Positions 33,678 through 43,373 of a stretch of DNA of 64,000 nt are shown here, one piece after another (the first letter of the stretch is position 1; the number at the start of each line of letters is the position of its first letter). The notes below the pieces were generated by a model. It worked only from the letters and a program-made list of their open reading frames with translations. It was not told where the DNA came from and did not search any database. This DNA is from Lysobacter arenosi (GTDB lineage: Bacteria > Pseudomonadota > Gammaproteobacteria > Xanthomonadales > Xanthomonadaceae). The position numbers were made by a program, and so were the translations under genes. The stretch is taken from the NCBI RefSeq assembly GCF_016613475.2, contig NZ_CP071517.1, positions 3,715,001-3,779,000 of the forward strand. Reading direction: 5' to 3'.

Positions 33678-35798
33678 ATGCCGACACGCAAGGGCGGGAT
33701 TGCCGTCGCTCTCCATCACCAGCAACCGATCAGCAGCCTGCGCGGCGTTGGCCCGCGCGTGGCCGAAAAGCTGGCCGCGCGTGGCCTGACCACGCTGCAG
33801 GACCTGTGGCTGCAGCTGCCCCGGCAGTACGAAGACCGCACCGCACTCACCCCGATCCTCCTGCTGCAGCCCGGCGTGGCGGCGCAGGTGGAAGGGCGGG
33901 TCGAGGCGGTTGAGCGTGGCTTCCGTTACCGGCCGACGCTGCGCGTGGCCATTGGCGATGACTCGCGCGCGACGCTGGTGCTGCGCTTCTTCCATTTCCG
34001 CGCGGCCCAGGTCGCGCAGTTCCAGCCGGGCGCGCGCGTGCGCTGCTATGGCACGCCGCGACCGGGCCAGAACGGACTTGAGATCGTCCATCCCAGCTAC
34101 CGCATGCTCGACGAGGAAGCCGACGCCGAACTGGGCAGCAGCCTCGATCCGGTCTATCCGGCGATCGAAGGCATTGGCCCGGTGTCGCTGCGCCGCCTGA
34201 TTGGCCTGGCCCTGGATCGCCTGCCCGACGAGGAGTCGCTGGAACTGCTGCCGCGCGAGCTGCGCGACGGATTCAAGCTGCCTTCGCTGCGCGAGGCGCT
34301 GCTGACCGTGCATCGGCCGCCGCAGGACGCGGACGTCGCCGCGCTCATTGCCGGCCGCCATCCGGCGCAGCGCCGGCTCGCGCTCGAGGAACTGCTGGCG
34401 CACCACCTCAGCCTGCGCCGCCAGCGCATCGCCCAGCAGGCCCACGCCGCGCCGGTGCTGCGCAAGACTGCGCTGGCCGGGCGCCTGCGCAAGGCGCTGC
34501 CGTTCGCGCTGACCGGTGCGCAGCAGCGCGTGTTCGACGAGATCCGCGCCGACCTCGCAAAACCGCATCCGATGCTGCGCCTGGTGCAGGGTGACGTCGG
34601 CAGCGGCAAGACCGTGGTCGCGGCGCTGGCGGCGATGCAGGCGGTCGAGGCCGGCAAGCAGGCGGCGTTGATGGCGCCGACCGAGCTGCTGGCCGAGCAG
34701 CACCTGGGCAACCTGCGTGGCTGGCTCGAGCCATTGGGCGTGCGCGTGGCCTGGCTGGCCGGCAAGGTCACCGGCCGTGCCCGCGCCAAGGTGCTGGAGG
34801 AAGTCGCCTCAGGCGAGGCGCAGATGGTCGTGGGCACGCATGCGCTGATGCAGGAGGGCGTGGCGTTCCGCGACCTCGGCCTGGCCATCGTCGACGAGCA
34901 GCACCGCTTCGGCGTGCACCAGCGCCTGGCGCTGCGCGACAAGGGCGTCGGTGGCAACGGCAATGGCGACGCGATCGTCCCGCACCAGCTGGTCATGACC
35001 GCCACGCCCATTCCGCGCACGCTGGCGATGGCCGCCTATGCCGACCTCGACGTGTCGGCGATCGACGAGCTGCCGCCGGGACGCACGCCGGTGCAGACCG
35101 TGGCGCTCAGCGCCGAGCGGCGACCGGAACTGGTTGAGCGGATCCGCCGCGCCTGCGCCGAGGGCCGCCAGGCGTACTGGGTCTGCACCCTGATCGACGA
35201 CAGCGACGAGGTCATCGCCCAGGCCGCGCAATCGACCTTCGAGGACCTGTCCAAGCGCCTGCCGGAGCTGCGCGTGGGCATGGTCCACGGCCGCATGAAG
35301 GCGGCCGAGAAGCAGGCGACGATGCGCGCCTTCAAGGAAGGCGCGACCGACCTGCTGGTGGCGACGACGGTCATCGAGGTCGGCGTCGACGTACCCAATG
35401 CCTCGCTGATGATCATCGAGAATGCCGAGCGCCTGGGCCTGGCCCAGCTGCACCAGCTGCGCGGCCGCGTCGGCCGCGGCAGTGCCGCCTCCAGTTGCGT
35501 GCTGCTGTACCAGTCGCCGCTGTCGCAGATGGCGCGGCAACGCCTGGAGACCATGCGCGAGACCAATGACGGCTTCGTCATCGCCGAGAAGGACCTGGAG
35601 CTTCGTGGCCCCGGCGAGCTGCTCGGCACGCGCCAGACCGGCCTGGCCCAGTTCCGTGTCGCCGACCTCGGTCGCGACGCCGACCTGCTGCCGCAGGTAC
35701 AGGACATCGGTGAGCGCCTGCTGCGCGAATCGCCGGAGCTGGCGCAGCGCATCGTCGCGCGCTGGGTCGGCGGGGCGGTGCGGTTCGCCGGGGCGTAA
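33678..35798 (+). CDS. recG: ATP-dependent DNA helicase RecG
   Basis: Regresses stalled replication forks and processes Holliday junctions. The 706-residue protein has the wedge/OB domain in the N-terminal third (SLRGVGPRVAEKL, RVGMxx-type strands), Walker A GDVGSGKT near residue 304, the DEQH box VDEQHRFG near 410, motif III TATPIPRTLA, and the C-terminal helicase and TRG parts (HGRMKAAEKQ, EVGVDVPNAS, QLRGRVGRG). The ATG at 33678 gives a credible N-terminus. It is probably monocistronic, with a terminator upstream and a 120-base gap downstream. Confidence 0.96.
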   Translation: MPTRKGGIAVALHHQQPISSLRGVGPRVAEKLAARGLTTLQDLWLQLPRQYEDRTALTPILLLQPGVAAQVEGRVEAVERGFRYRPTLRVAIGDDSRATLVLRFFHFRAAQVAQFQPGARVRCYGTPRPGQNGLEIVHPSYRMLDEEADAELGSSLDPVYPAIEGIGPVSLRRLIGLALDRLPDEESLELLPRELRDGFKLPSLREALLTVHRPPQDADVAALIAGRHPAQRRLALEELLAHHLSLRRQRIAQQAHAAPVLRKTALAGRLRKALPFALTGAQQRVFDEIRADLAKPHPMLRLVQGDVGSGKTVVAALAAMQAVEAGKQAALMAPTELLAEQHLGNLRGWLEPLGVRVAWLAGKVTGRARAKVLEEVASGEAQMVVGTHALMQEGVAFRDLGLAIVDEQHRFGVHQRLALRDKGVGGNGNGDAIVPHQLVMTATPIPRTLAMAAYADLDVSAIDELPPGRTPVQTVALSAERRPELVERIRRACAEGRQAYWVCTLIDDSDEVIAQAAQSTFEDLSKRLPELRVGMVHGRMKAAEKQATMRAFKEGATDLLVATTVIEVGVDVPNASLMIIENAERLGLAQLHQLRGRVGRGSAASSCVLLYQSPLSQMARQRLETMRETNDGFVIAEKDLELRGPGELLGTRQTGLAQFRVADLGRDADLLPQVQDIGERLLRESPELAQRIVARWVGGAVRFAGA

Positions 35799-35918
35799 CT
35801 GGCACGTAGCTGTCGGATTGGGGCCCTCCGGCGGTCAGAAGGTGCCTGTGTGCCGGTCGGTCTTAACACCACAGTGGCATCATGAGCAGTCCGACCCCCG
35901 GTCGTCCCTCCGCATTCC

Positions 35919-36935
35919 GTGATTGCCGATCCCGCAAAAGAGTCCGCTGCCCGCCAAGGCGCCCAGCCGTTCATTGCCGCCGACGTCGGTGGCACGCATG
36001 CGCGCCTGGGCCTGGTCCGGGTGGGCGCCGACGGCAAGGTCGACGTGCTGCAGTACCGCCGCTACGCCTGCGCCGAGTATCCGAGCCTGGCGGCCATCCT
36101 CGACCAATTCGCCGGTGAGTTCGCCGCCGAGCGCACCCACGCCGTGGTGGCGATCGCCGGCCGCCTCGAAGGCGACACGCTGATCAACAGCAACCTGCAG
36201 TGGCCGGTGTCGGTGCGCAGCACGCGCGAGGCCGCCGGTGTCACCCACCTGGCCCTGCTCAACGATTTCGAGGCCGTGGCCTGCGCCATGTCGTACGTCG
36301 ATGCCGCGACGATGACGCGCGTCTGCGGCCCGGAGCGCTCCGGCAACGGCCCGGCGCTGGTGCTGGGCCCGGGTACCGGCTTCGGCGCCGCCCTGTGCCT
36401 GCCCGGTTCGCAGCAGCGCGCCCCGTTGCGCGTGCTCGCCAGCGAGGCGGGGCACGCGGCCCTGGCCGCCGGTACCGCGCGCGAACTCGACCTGGTTCGT
36501 CATCTGCTCAAGCGCTGGCCGCATGTCGACAACGAGCGGGTGCTGTCGGGTCCCGGTCTGGTCAACACCTACCAGGCGCTGTGCGAACTCGACGGCGCCG
36601 CGCCGGTGCTGGACAACCCCGAAGCGATTGCCGCCGCCGCCCAGGCGGGCAGCGATGCGCGCGCGGTGGAGACGCTGGAGTTGTTCTGCGCGCTGCTCGG
36701 CAGCCTCGCCGGTGACCTCGCGGTCACCTTCGGCGCGGATGCGGTGTACCTGGCCGGTGGCATCCCGGCACAGATCCGTCCGTTCCTGCTCGACAGCCAG
36801 TTCGCCGCGCGCTTCCGCAACAAGGGCGTGCTGGGCGAAGTCCTGGCGCGCGTGCCGGTGTGGCTGGTCGACCATGGCCAGCTCGGCCTGGTCGGCGCGG
36901 CGGCCTGGTACTACGAGCGTCATTCGGGCTTCTGA
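35919..36935 (+). CDS. glk: Glucokinase
   Basis: Phosphorylates glucose with ATP. The 338-residue protein belongs to the bacterial glucokinase family: ADVGGTHARLGLV near residues 21-33 (phosphate 1), the catalytic LLNDFEAVA, GPGTGFGAALCLPG, and SEAGHAAL. The start is a GTG at 35919 without a clear ribosome site. An ATG at 35882 opens a different frame (SSPTPGRPSAFR) that would join this one only by a frame change near 35920, so the true N-terminus is uncertain. It stands ahead of a glycosylasparaginase, cutC and nucleoside hydrolase group on the same strand. Confidence 0.93.
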   Translation: MIADPAKESAARQGAQPFIAADVGGTHARLGLVRVGADGKVDVLQYRRYACAEYPSLAAILDQFAGEFAAERTHAVVAIAGRLEGDTLINSNLQWPVSVRSTREAAGVTHLALLNDFEAVACAMSYVDAATMTRVCGPERSGNGPALVLGPGTGFGAALCLPGSQQRAPLRVLASEAGHAALAAGTARELDLVRHLLKRWPHVDNERVLSGPGLVNTYQALCELDGAAPVLDNPEAIAAAAQAGSDARAVETLELFCALLGSLAGDLAVTFGADAVYLAGGIPAQIRPFLLDSQFAARFRNKGVLGEVLARVPVWLVDHGQLGLVGAAAWYYERHSGF

Positions 36936-36992
36936 AAAAAATTCTCTGACAACGCGGCGGGGGCGGGCGCGCTCCTGCAGAACGGGAGTGCC

Positions 36993-38000
36993 ATGACCAA
37001 TCGTCGCCAGTTCCTCCAGTCCTCCCTGCTCGCTGCCGGCGCGCTGGCGCTGCCCGGTGCAGGCGCCGCTGCGACCACGAATCGTGCCCGCGTCGTCTCG
37101 ACCTGGGATTTCGGCGTCGGCGCCAACGCGGCCGCATGGCGCGTGCTCGGAAAGGGCGGCAGCGCCCTCGATGCGGTCGAGGCCGGCGCGCGCTGGGCCG
37201 AGGCCGACCTGTGCAATCCGACTGTCGGACGCTGCGGCAATCCCGATCGCGACGGCGTGCTTACCCTCGATGCCAGCATCATGGACGGCGACGGCCGCTG
37301 TGGTGCGGTCGCCGCGCTTGAAGACATTGCCCACCCGGTGTCGGTGGCGCGCGCGGTGATGGAGAAGACGCCGCACGTGATGCTGGTCGGTGCCGGCGCG
37401 CAGCAGTTCGCCGTCGCCCAGGGCTTCGAGAAGACGCCGCTGCTGACCGACCAGGCGCGCGAGGCCTGGCGCGAATGGCTCAAGACCGCGCAGTACACGC
37501 CGCAGATCAACGCCGAGCGCCAGCAGCGCCCGGGCGACAAGAGCAACCACGACACCCTCGGCATCCTTGCGCTTGACGCCAAGGGACGCCTGGCCGGTGC
37601 ATGCACCACCAGCGGCATGGCGTGGAAGCTGCACGGCCGGGTCGGCGACAGTCCGATCGTCGGCGCGGGGCTGTATGTCGACAACGAAGTTGGCGCGGCC
37701 ACCGCCTCGGGCGTCGGCGAGGAGATGGTGCGCAATGCCGCCAGCTTCCTCGTTGTCGAACTGATGCGTCAGGGCAGGTCGCCGGCCGATGCCTGCCGCG
37801 AAGCGATCGAGCGCGTCGTGCGCAAACGGCCGGAGGCCAGCAAGCAGTTGCAGGTGTGCTTCCTCGCACTCAACCGCGACGGCGAGGTCGGTGCGTTCGC
37901 TCTGCACAAGGGCTTCGTCTACGCGTTGCACGATGGCGGCAAGGGGCCGCACGACCAGCTGCACGAATCGGCCTCGGTCTACACGACGGAACAGAAATGA
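36993..38000 (+). CDS. Exported N4-(beta-N-acetylglucosaminyl)-L-asparaginase
   Basis: Cleaves the GlcNAc-Asn bond of N-glycosylated asparagine. The 335-residue precursor has a twin-arginine-like signal (NRRQFLQSSLLAAGALAL). The fold is an Ntn hydrolase: NPTVGRCGNPDRDGV and the autocleavage site HDTLGIL, with the nucleophile Thr near residue 188, then GACTTSGMAWK and the Gly-rich GDSPIVGAGLYVDN. Maturation is expected to cut before that Thr into alpha and beta chains. The last codons overlap cutC by four bases (ATGA). With cutC it resembles N-glycan utilisation clusters of Xanthomonas relatives, but no glycosidase genes accompany it here. Confidence 0.92.
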   Translation: MTNRRQFLQSSLLAAGALALPGAGAAATTNRARVVSTWDFGVGANAAAWRVLGKGGSALDAVEAGARWAEADLCNPTVGRCGNPDRDGVLTLDASIMDGDGRCGAVAALEDIAHPVSVARAVMEKTPHVMLVGAGAQQFAVAQGFEKTPLLTDQAREAWREWLKTAQYTPQINAERQQRPGDKSNHDTLGILALDAKGRLAGACTTSGMAWKLHGRVGDSPIVGAGLYVDNEVGAATASGVGEEMVRNAASFLVVELMRQGRSPADACREAIERVVRKRPEASKQLQVCFLALNRDGEVGAFALHKGFVYALHDGGKGPHDQLHESASVYTTEQK

Positions 38001-38728
38001 GCCGCCGGCCGCTGGAGATCGCCGCCAACTCCGTGGCCTCGGCGCTGGCGGCGCAGGAAGGCGGTGCCGATCGCGTCGAGCTGTGCGAGAACCTCGGCGA
38101 TGGCGGCTGCACGCCGTCGTACGGCACGATCGCGCTGGCCCGCGAACGCCTGCGCATCCCGCTGTACGTGCTGATCCGGCCGCGCGCTGGCGATTTCCTC
38201 TATGACGCGCTCGAACGCGATGTGATGTTGCGTGACATCGAGTCATGCGTGCGCCTGGGTTGCGACGGTGTCGTGATTGGCGCGCTCGCGGACGATGGCT
38301 CCGTGGACGAGGCGGTCTGCCGCGAACTGATCGCGGCGGCTGGCGCGCTGGGCATCACTTTCCATCGCGCCTTCGACGTCGCGCGTGACCAGGCGCAGGC
38401 GCTGGAGGCGGTGATAAGTCTGGGATGCGAGCGGGTGCTCACGTCGGGCGCGCGATCGACAGCGCCCGAAGGCGCCGACACGATCGCCGCGCTGGTTCGG
38501 CAAGCCGATCGGCGCATCCGGGTGATGGCTGGCGCGGGCATCAGCGAACACAACCTCGCCGGACTGGTCACCCGCAGCGGCGCGGACGAATTCCATGCTT
38601 CGGCGAAAGTGATCCGCTCCTCGCGCATGCAGCTTGTCGGCAAGGCCATCGCCGGACTTGATGCGCAGTGGCTGCAAAGCGATGCCGATCGTGTCAGGGC
38701 ACTGCGTGCGGCGCTTGATGCGGTCTGA
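37997..38728 (+). CDS. cutC: CutC family protein
   Basis: A 243-residue TIM-barrel protein of the CutC family (EIAANSVASALAAQEGGADR, RVELCENLGDGGCTPSYG, VLIRPRAGDFLY, ITFHRAFD, RVLTSGARST). It was named for copper homeostasis, but the copper role is doubtful; in Xanthomonas relatives it often neighbours glycan-degrading genes, as here. The ATG overlaps the asparaginase stop by four bases. The metal-site His/Cys residues cannot be judged from sequence alone. Confidence 0.9.
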   Translation: MSRRPLEIAANSVASALAAQEGGADRVELCENLGDGGCTPSYGTIALARERLRIPLYVLIRPRAGDFLYDALERDVMLRDIESCVRLGCDGVVIGALADDGSVDEAVCRELIAAAGALGITFHRAFDVARDQAQALEAVISLGCERVLTSGARSTAPEGADTIAALVRQADRRIRVMAGAGISEHNLAGLVTRSGADEFHASAKVIRSSRMQLVGKAIAGLDAQWLQSDADRVRALRAALDAV

Positions 38729-38765
38729 CGTGCAGGCTTGTCATCTTCCCGGCCATAATCGGTCC

Positions 38766-39701
38766 ATGAGCGAAAAGATCCCCCTGCTGATCGATACCGA
38801 CCCGGGCGTCGACGACGCGCTGGCCCTGCTGCTGGCCTTCAACGATCCACGCCACGACGTCGTTGGCCTGACCATCGCCGCCGGCAATGTCGGCCTGCGC
38901 CATACCGTGGCCAACGCGCTGAAGCTGTGCGAGGTCGCCGGCGTCGACGTGCCGGTGTTCGCCGGCTGCGCCGGGCCGCTGCTGCACCCGGCCCCGGATG
39001 CGGGCTACGTGCACGGCCAGGATGGTTTCGGCGATGTCGGCTATGAGCCGGCGCGCCAGCAGGTGCAGGCCGAACATGCCGCGCTGGCCATCCTGCGCCT
39101 GTCGCACGAGCATGCCGGCAAGCTGCTGCTGGTCGCATTGGGTCCGCTGACCAACATCGCACTCGCGCTCAAGCTCGATCCGACACTGCCCGAGCGCGTG
39201 GCGCGTTTCGTGGTGATGGGCGGCTCGGTCACCGGCCACGGCAACATCACGCCGGCGGCCGAGTTCAACATCTACTTCGATCCCGAAGCGGCGCACATCG
39301 TTTTCGAAGCGTTCGCGCATATCGACCTGGCCGACTGGGAAGGCACCATTGCCCACGGCCTGCATCACGAGCGGGTCGAGCAATGGCTGGCCGCCGACTC
39401 GGAGCGTGCACGCTTCTACGAGCGCATCTCGAAGAAGACGCGCGAATGGTCGGCCGACCGTCGCGGCGATTACTGGCATTCGGCCGACGCCTACGCCATG
39501 GCCTTTGCCCTCGCCCCGGACGGGGTGCTGGAAGAGGCGCAGCGCCCGCTGTCGATCGAGCTGGGCCATGGCCATGCCCGCGGCATGACCGTGGTCGACT
39601 GGCAGCGCCAGAGCGGCCGCCCGGACCGGGCCAGGATCCTGCTGCGCTACGACCAGGCCCGCCTGGAGGGGTTGATTCGCGACGCCCTCGCCGCTGTGTG
39701 A
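38766..39701 (+). CDS. Nucleoside hydrolase (inosine/uridine-preferring type)
   Basis: Hydrolyses ribonucleosides to free base and ribose. The 311-residue protein has the calcium-site signature DTDPGVDDALALL near residues 9-21, typical of the IUNH family, plus the GPLTNIALAL motif and the second DAYAMAFAL aspartate segment near 240. It lies 37 bases after cutC, so the asparaginase, cutC and this gene may form one transcript. Which nucleoside is preferred cannot be told. Confidence 0.92.
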   Translation: MSEKIPLLIDTDPGVDDALALLLAFNDPRHDVVGLTIAAGNVGLRHTVANALKLCEVAGVDVPVFAGCAGPLLHPAPDAGYVHGQDGFGDVGYEPARQQVQAEHAALAILRLSHEHAGKLLLVALGPLTNIALALKLDPTLPERVARFVVMGGSVTGHGNITPAAEFNIYFDPEAAHIVFEAFAHIDLADWEGTIAHGLHHERVEQWLAADSERARFYERISKKTREWSADRRGDYWHSADAYAMAFALAPDGVLEEAQRPLSIELGHGHARGMTVVDWQRQSGRPDRARILLRYDQARLEGLIRDALAAV

Positions 39702-39734
39702 CCCCGGCTGCTTCATCCCGGGCAAAATCCGGAC

Positions 39735-39763
39735 TTGCCCGGGCGGGGCGGGGCCGCTATACT
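39735..39763 (+). promoter_or_regulatory. Putative promoter of rpmE2
   Basis: TTGCCC at 39735-39740 and TATACT at 39758-39763 are 17 bases apart. The TATACT lies 34 bases ahead of the rpmE2 start. Confidence 0.6.
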
Positions 39764-39797
39764 TCCGCGCTTTCCCGCTTAAAGATTGGTGAGTGCC

Positions 39798-40043
39798 ATG
39801 AAGGCCGGCATCCATCCCGAATACCGCGAAGTCGTGTTCCAAGACGTGACCACCGACTTCCAGTTCCTGACCCGCTCGACCCTTGGCAGCAAGGAATCGA
39901 TCAAGTGGGAGGACGGCAATGAGTATCCGCTGATCAAGGTCGACATCAGCTCGGCTTCGCACCCGTTCTACACGGGCAAGCACAAGATCATGGATACCAG
40001 CGGTCGCGTCGACAAGTTCCGCAAGCGCTACGCCCAGAAGTGA
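39798..40043 (+). CDS. rpmE2: 50S ribosomal protein L31, type B
   Basis: An 81-residue ribosomal protein with [16 protein letters not shown] and the C-terminal [11 protein letters not shown] typical of L31. It has no cysteines at all, marking the zinc-independent type B form; type A (rpmE) with a CxxC zinc ribbon is not in the window. Such paralogues are often induced under zinc limitation via Zur, but here no Zur box was searched and none was obvious. A terminator hairpin follows immediately. Confidence 0.95.
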   Translation: MKAGIHPEYREVVFQDVTTDFQFLTRSTLGSKESIKWEDGNEYPLIKVDISSASHPFYTGKHKIMDTSGRVDKFRKRYAQK

Positions 40044-40051
40044 TCTTCCGG

Positions 40052-40074
40052 GCCATGCCTCAGGCATGGCTTTT
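40052..40074 (+). terminator. Terminator of rpmE2
   Basis: A perfect stem (gccatgcc / ggcatggc) with loop tca is followed by tttt, nine bases after the rpmE2 stop. Confidence 0.88.
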
Positions 40075-40546
40075 CCGAAGGGTCATCCCGAGCGAAGCGA
40101 GGGATCTGCCGTAGCGCATCTGCCCGTGCCACAGCACGGACCAGGTGCAGCGCGACGACCAGGATATCCGCAACGGCTGCCGAAAGGCGGCCGTTGCTGT
40201 CTTGCGTGATTGGTCCGCCAAGCCCTGCTCGGCCGTCGTGTCGCGCACGAGACTTCCCCCAGCGGCTGCCGAAAGGCGGCCGTTGCCGTTTCTGGCCATT
40301 GGCTGGCGGGCGACCCGGCAATTCCGTCCGTGACAGTCGCCCTGGGCGCCCGGGCCCCGTGGCTGCGACGCACCGTTGCGATCGCGGGGTGCAAGCCGAC
40401 CAAAGTCCGAGCCTTGGCTCCAGGTCGTTGTGCGATAATTCACTATCGCGGTTCGGCCGAATTCGGCGTGACCCCGTGCCCATTTTTTGGCCCCACTCGC
40501 GCCCGGCCTGTCCCCGCGGCAGGCATGCAGACTTGAGGAGTGTTTC
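40075..40546. repeat. Repeat-bearing intergenic region ahead of gltA
   Basis: This 470-base stretch between the rpmE2 terminator and gltA carries no credible gene. It holds two direct copies of a 24-base hairpin unit (cggctgccgaaaggcggccg core) at 40174-40197 and 40263-40286, plus tcatcccgagcgaagcgagg at 40083-40102, a palindromic element of REP type common in such genomes. A weak -10 (gataat, 40434-40439) lies about 110 bases before gltA. No other features seen. Confidence 0.6.
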
Positions 40547-41848
<1,302 letters not shown>

Positions 41849-41864
41849 GTCTTCGTTCGCGCAC

Positions 41865-42368
41865 ATGGCCGGCGTTCGCGCCGACGCAACGACCAAGCCG
41901 CGGCCACACCGCGGCTTTGTCGTTTTCAAATGGCTGGTCTATGCGTTGCTGGCCGGCGATGTCGTGCTGTACGCGCTCTATGGCCGCGTCACCGAGCTGA
42001 TCGATACCGCGGCGTGGTTCGTCCTGCTGCTGCTGTTCGAGTGGGAGACCGGCGGCTGGCCGTTGCCACGCCGGTGGCTGCCGATGCTGCACGGTGTCCG
42101 CGCGTTGGCGTCCGTCGCCGTCGTGGTCGCGGTGGTCGGTTATGCGCTGGAGCGGGTCTGGCTGGACTTCGCCAACGAAGTGGTCTGGCTGGGCGTGATT
42201 GCGCTTCTCGAGCTGGAGGTTCGCCTTCCGCCTGATGCACTGCGTCTGCACAAGCTGCGCCGTGTCGTCGCCTCGCTGCTTTACCTGGCGCTGGTGGGAT
42301 TCATGCTGACCTGGGCGGCGATGGGCATTGGCGGCGAGGATCCGCGCGCTGCGTGGCTCGATACCTAG
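41865..42368 (+). CDS. Membrane protein, truncated by an in-frame amber codon
   Basis: A 167-residue hydrophobic protein with four predicted membrane helices (KWLVYALLAGDVVLYALYG, AAWFVLLLLFEW, ALASVAVVVAVVGYAL, VASLLYLALVGFMLTWAA). It ends at TAG 42366-42368, but the same frame continues 30 codons to TAA at 42459-42461, encoding LLWLVAFVVIELNVFGFTG, which is a clean extra membrane helix. The TAG therefore probably interrupts the original gene. Function is unknown; it follows gltA by 16 bases. It could be a real nonsense mutation or an error in the sequence. Confidence 0.7.
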   Translation: MAGVRADATTKPRPHRGFVVFKWLVYALLAGDVVLYALYGRVTELIDTAAWFVLLLLFEWETGGWPLPRRWLPMLHGVRALASVAVVVAVVGYALERVWLDFANEVVWLGVIALLELEVRLPPDALRLHKLRRVVASLLYLALVGFMLTWAAMGIGGEDPRAAWLDT

Positions 42369-42469
42369 GACGCGTTGTTGTGGCTGGTCGCGTTCGTGGT
42401 GATCGAACTCAACGTGTTCGGATTCACCGGCAATTCCCGCGTGCGCAGGGCGCTGCGGTAACCCAGCCC

Positions 42470-43156
42470 CTACAGCGGCGTCGCGCCGTTCTCGTAATCG
42501 AGGATTTCGTCGTCGGCCAGCAGCTGCCGCAGCTGCGTGGCGCTGGCGCGCTTCATCGGCTTTTCGTCGGTGTTCGACAGCGGCGCCTGGCGCAGGATGT
42601 CCAGCGGCAGCACGGTGAGGTCGAACGTGATGTCCTCGGCGCTGAAGACATACACCGGGAAGTCGTCGGCGCGCTCGCGGTCCAGGCGCAGGCGGCGGCT
42701 GCGCGCTTCAGCCGGAATGCCGTGCTGGTCGAGGAAGCGCGGCGGCGCATCGGGGTCGTCGCTGTACAGGTGCAGAGCCACCGGGCTGCGCGTATCAGCG
42801 GTGCCGTCCAGCACCGGGCCGACCAGGCGCGGCTCGAAGGACTTGAAGAACTCGAGCGCGCGCAACGCCGACTCGCGGCGCTGGCGCAGTGCCGGGATGT
42901 TCTCGCGCTGGAACAGGCGCTGGTACTCGCGCAGTGCCTCTTCGATCTCGCGGTTACGCGGCAGCGAGGCGTCGTCAAAGATGCCCAGGCGCTCGGCGGC
43001 CTTGAGCTTGGCCTGGTGGTAGTCGCGGATTCCGCCTTCCGCCATCAGCCGGGCAGCCTCGTGGGCGAGGCGATGGCGGCGTTCGCGGGTGCGTGTCTGT
43101 GCGTGCAGATTGGCGTGCTGTCGGGCGTGTGGCATGTCGACCTCCGCATCTGGCAC
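42470..43156 (-). CDS. Conserved hypothetical protein
   Basis: A 228-residue cytoplasmic protein without a signal peptide or membrane segment; I do not recognise the family. The N-terminal half is charged and helical (RERRHRLAHEAARLMAEGGIR, IEEALREYQRLFQREN), with Arg/Glu-rich helices to about residue 110. The C-terminal part has beta-rich segments (PVALHLYSDDPDAPPRFLD, DDFPVYVFSAEDITFDLTV). The overall pattern recalls a nucleotidyltransferase-associated helper, but this is weak. The start may be the Met at 43156 or the one at 43135. It ends about 9 bases from the reading-through end of the membrane gene and faces it. Confidence 0.7.
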   Translation of the reverse strand: MPDAEVDMPHARQHANLHAQTRTRERRHRLAHEAARLMAEGGIRDYHQAKLKAAERLGIFDDASLPRNREIEEALREYQRLFQRENIPALRQRRESALRALEFFKSFEPRLVGPVLDGTADTRSPVALHLYSDDPDAPPRFLDQHGIPAEARSRRLRLDRERADDFPVYVFSAEDITFDLTVLPLDILRQAPLSNTDEKPMKRASATQLRQLLADDEILDYENGATPL

Positions 43157-43373
43157 GTCGTCGGCGACCGGTTGCGCCGCGGCCGAAACTGCACCGGCAG
43201 CAGAAACCTAGCACGTTTCATCGCGCCTGGAAGTTACCGCTTCTGGCGTCTGTGCGGCGTTCATTTTGCCGGCCGAGCATGAACCAATGCCCTCTGTCCG
43301 GCTGTCGAGCCGTCGCGGAAACGACGACGCCGGGCGAACCCGGCGTCGTTGATGACCTGCAGGTGCGGTGCGA

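Noticed and set aside
36936..36992. Terminator after glk
   Set aside because: A run of A follows the glk stop and a small gctcctgc/acgggagt hairpin, but the stem is weak and not followed by T.
40083..40403. Possible small coding genes in the gap before gltA
   Set aside because: Several overlapping short frames with no ribosome sites; the stretch is made of short repeats.
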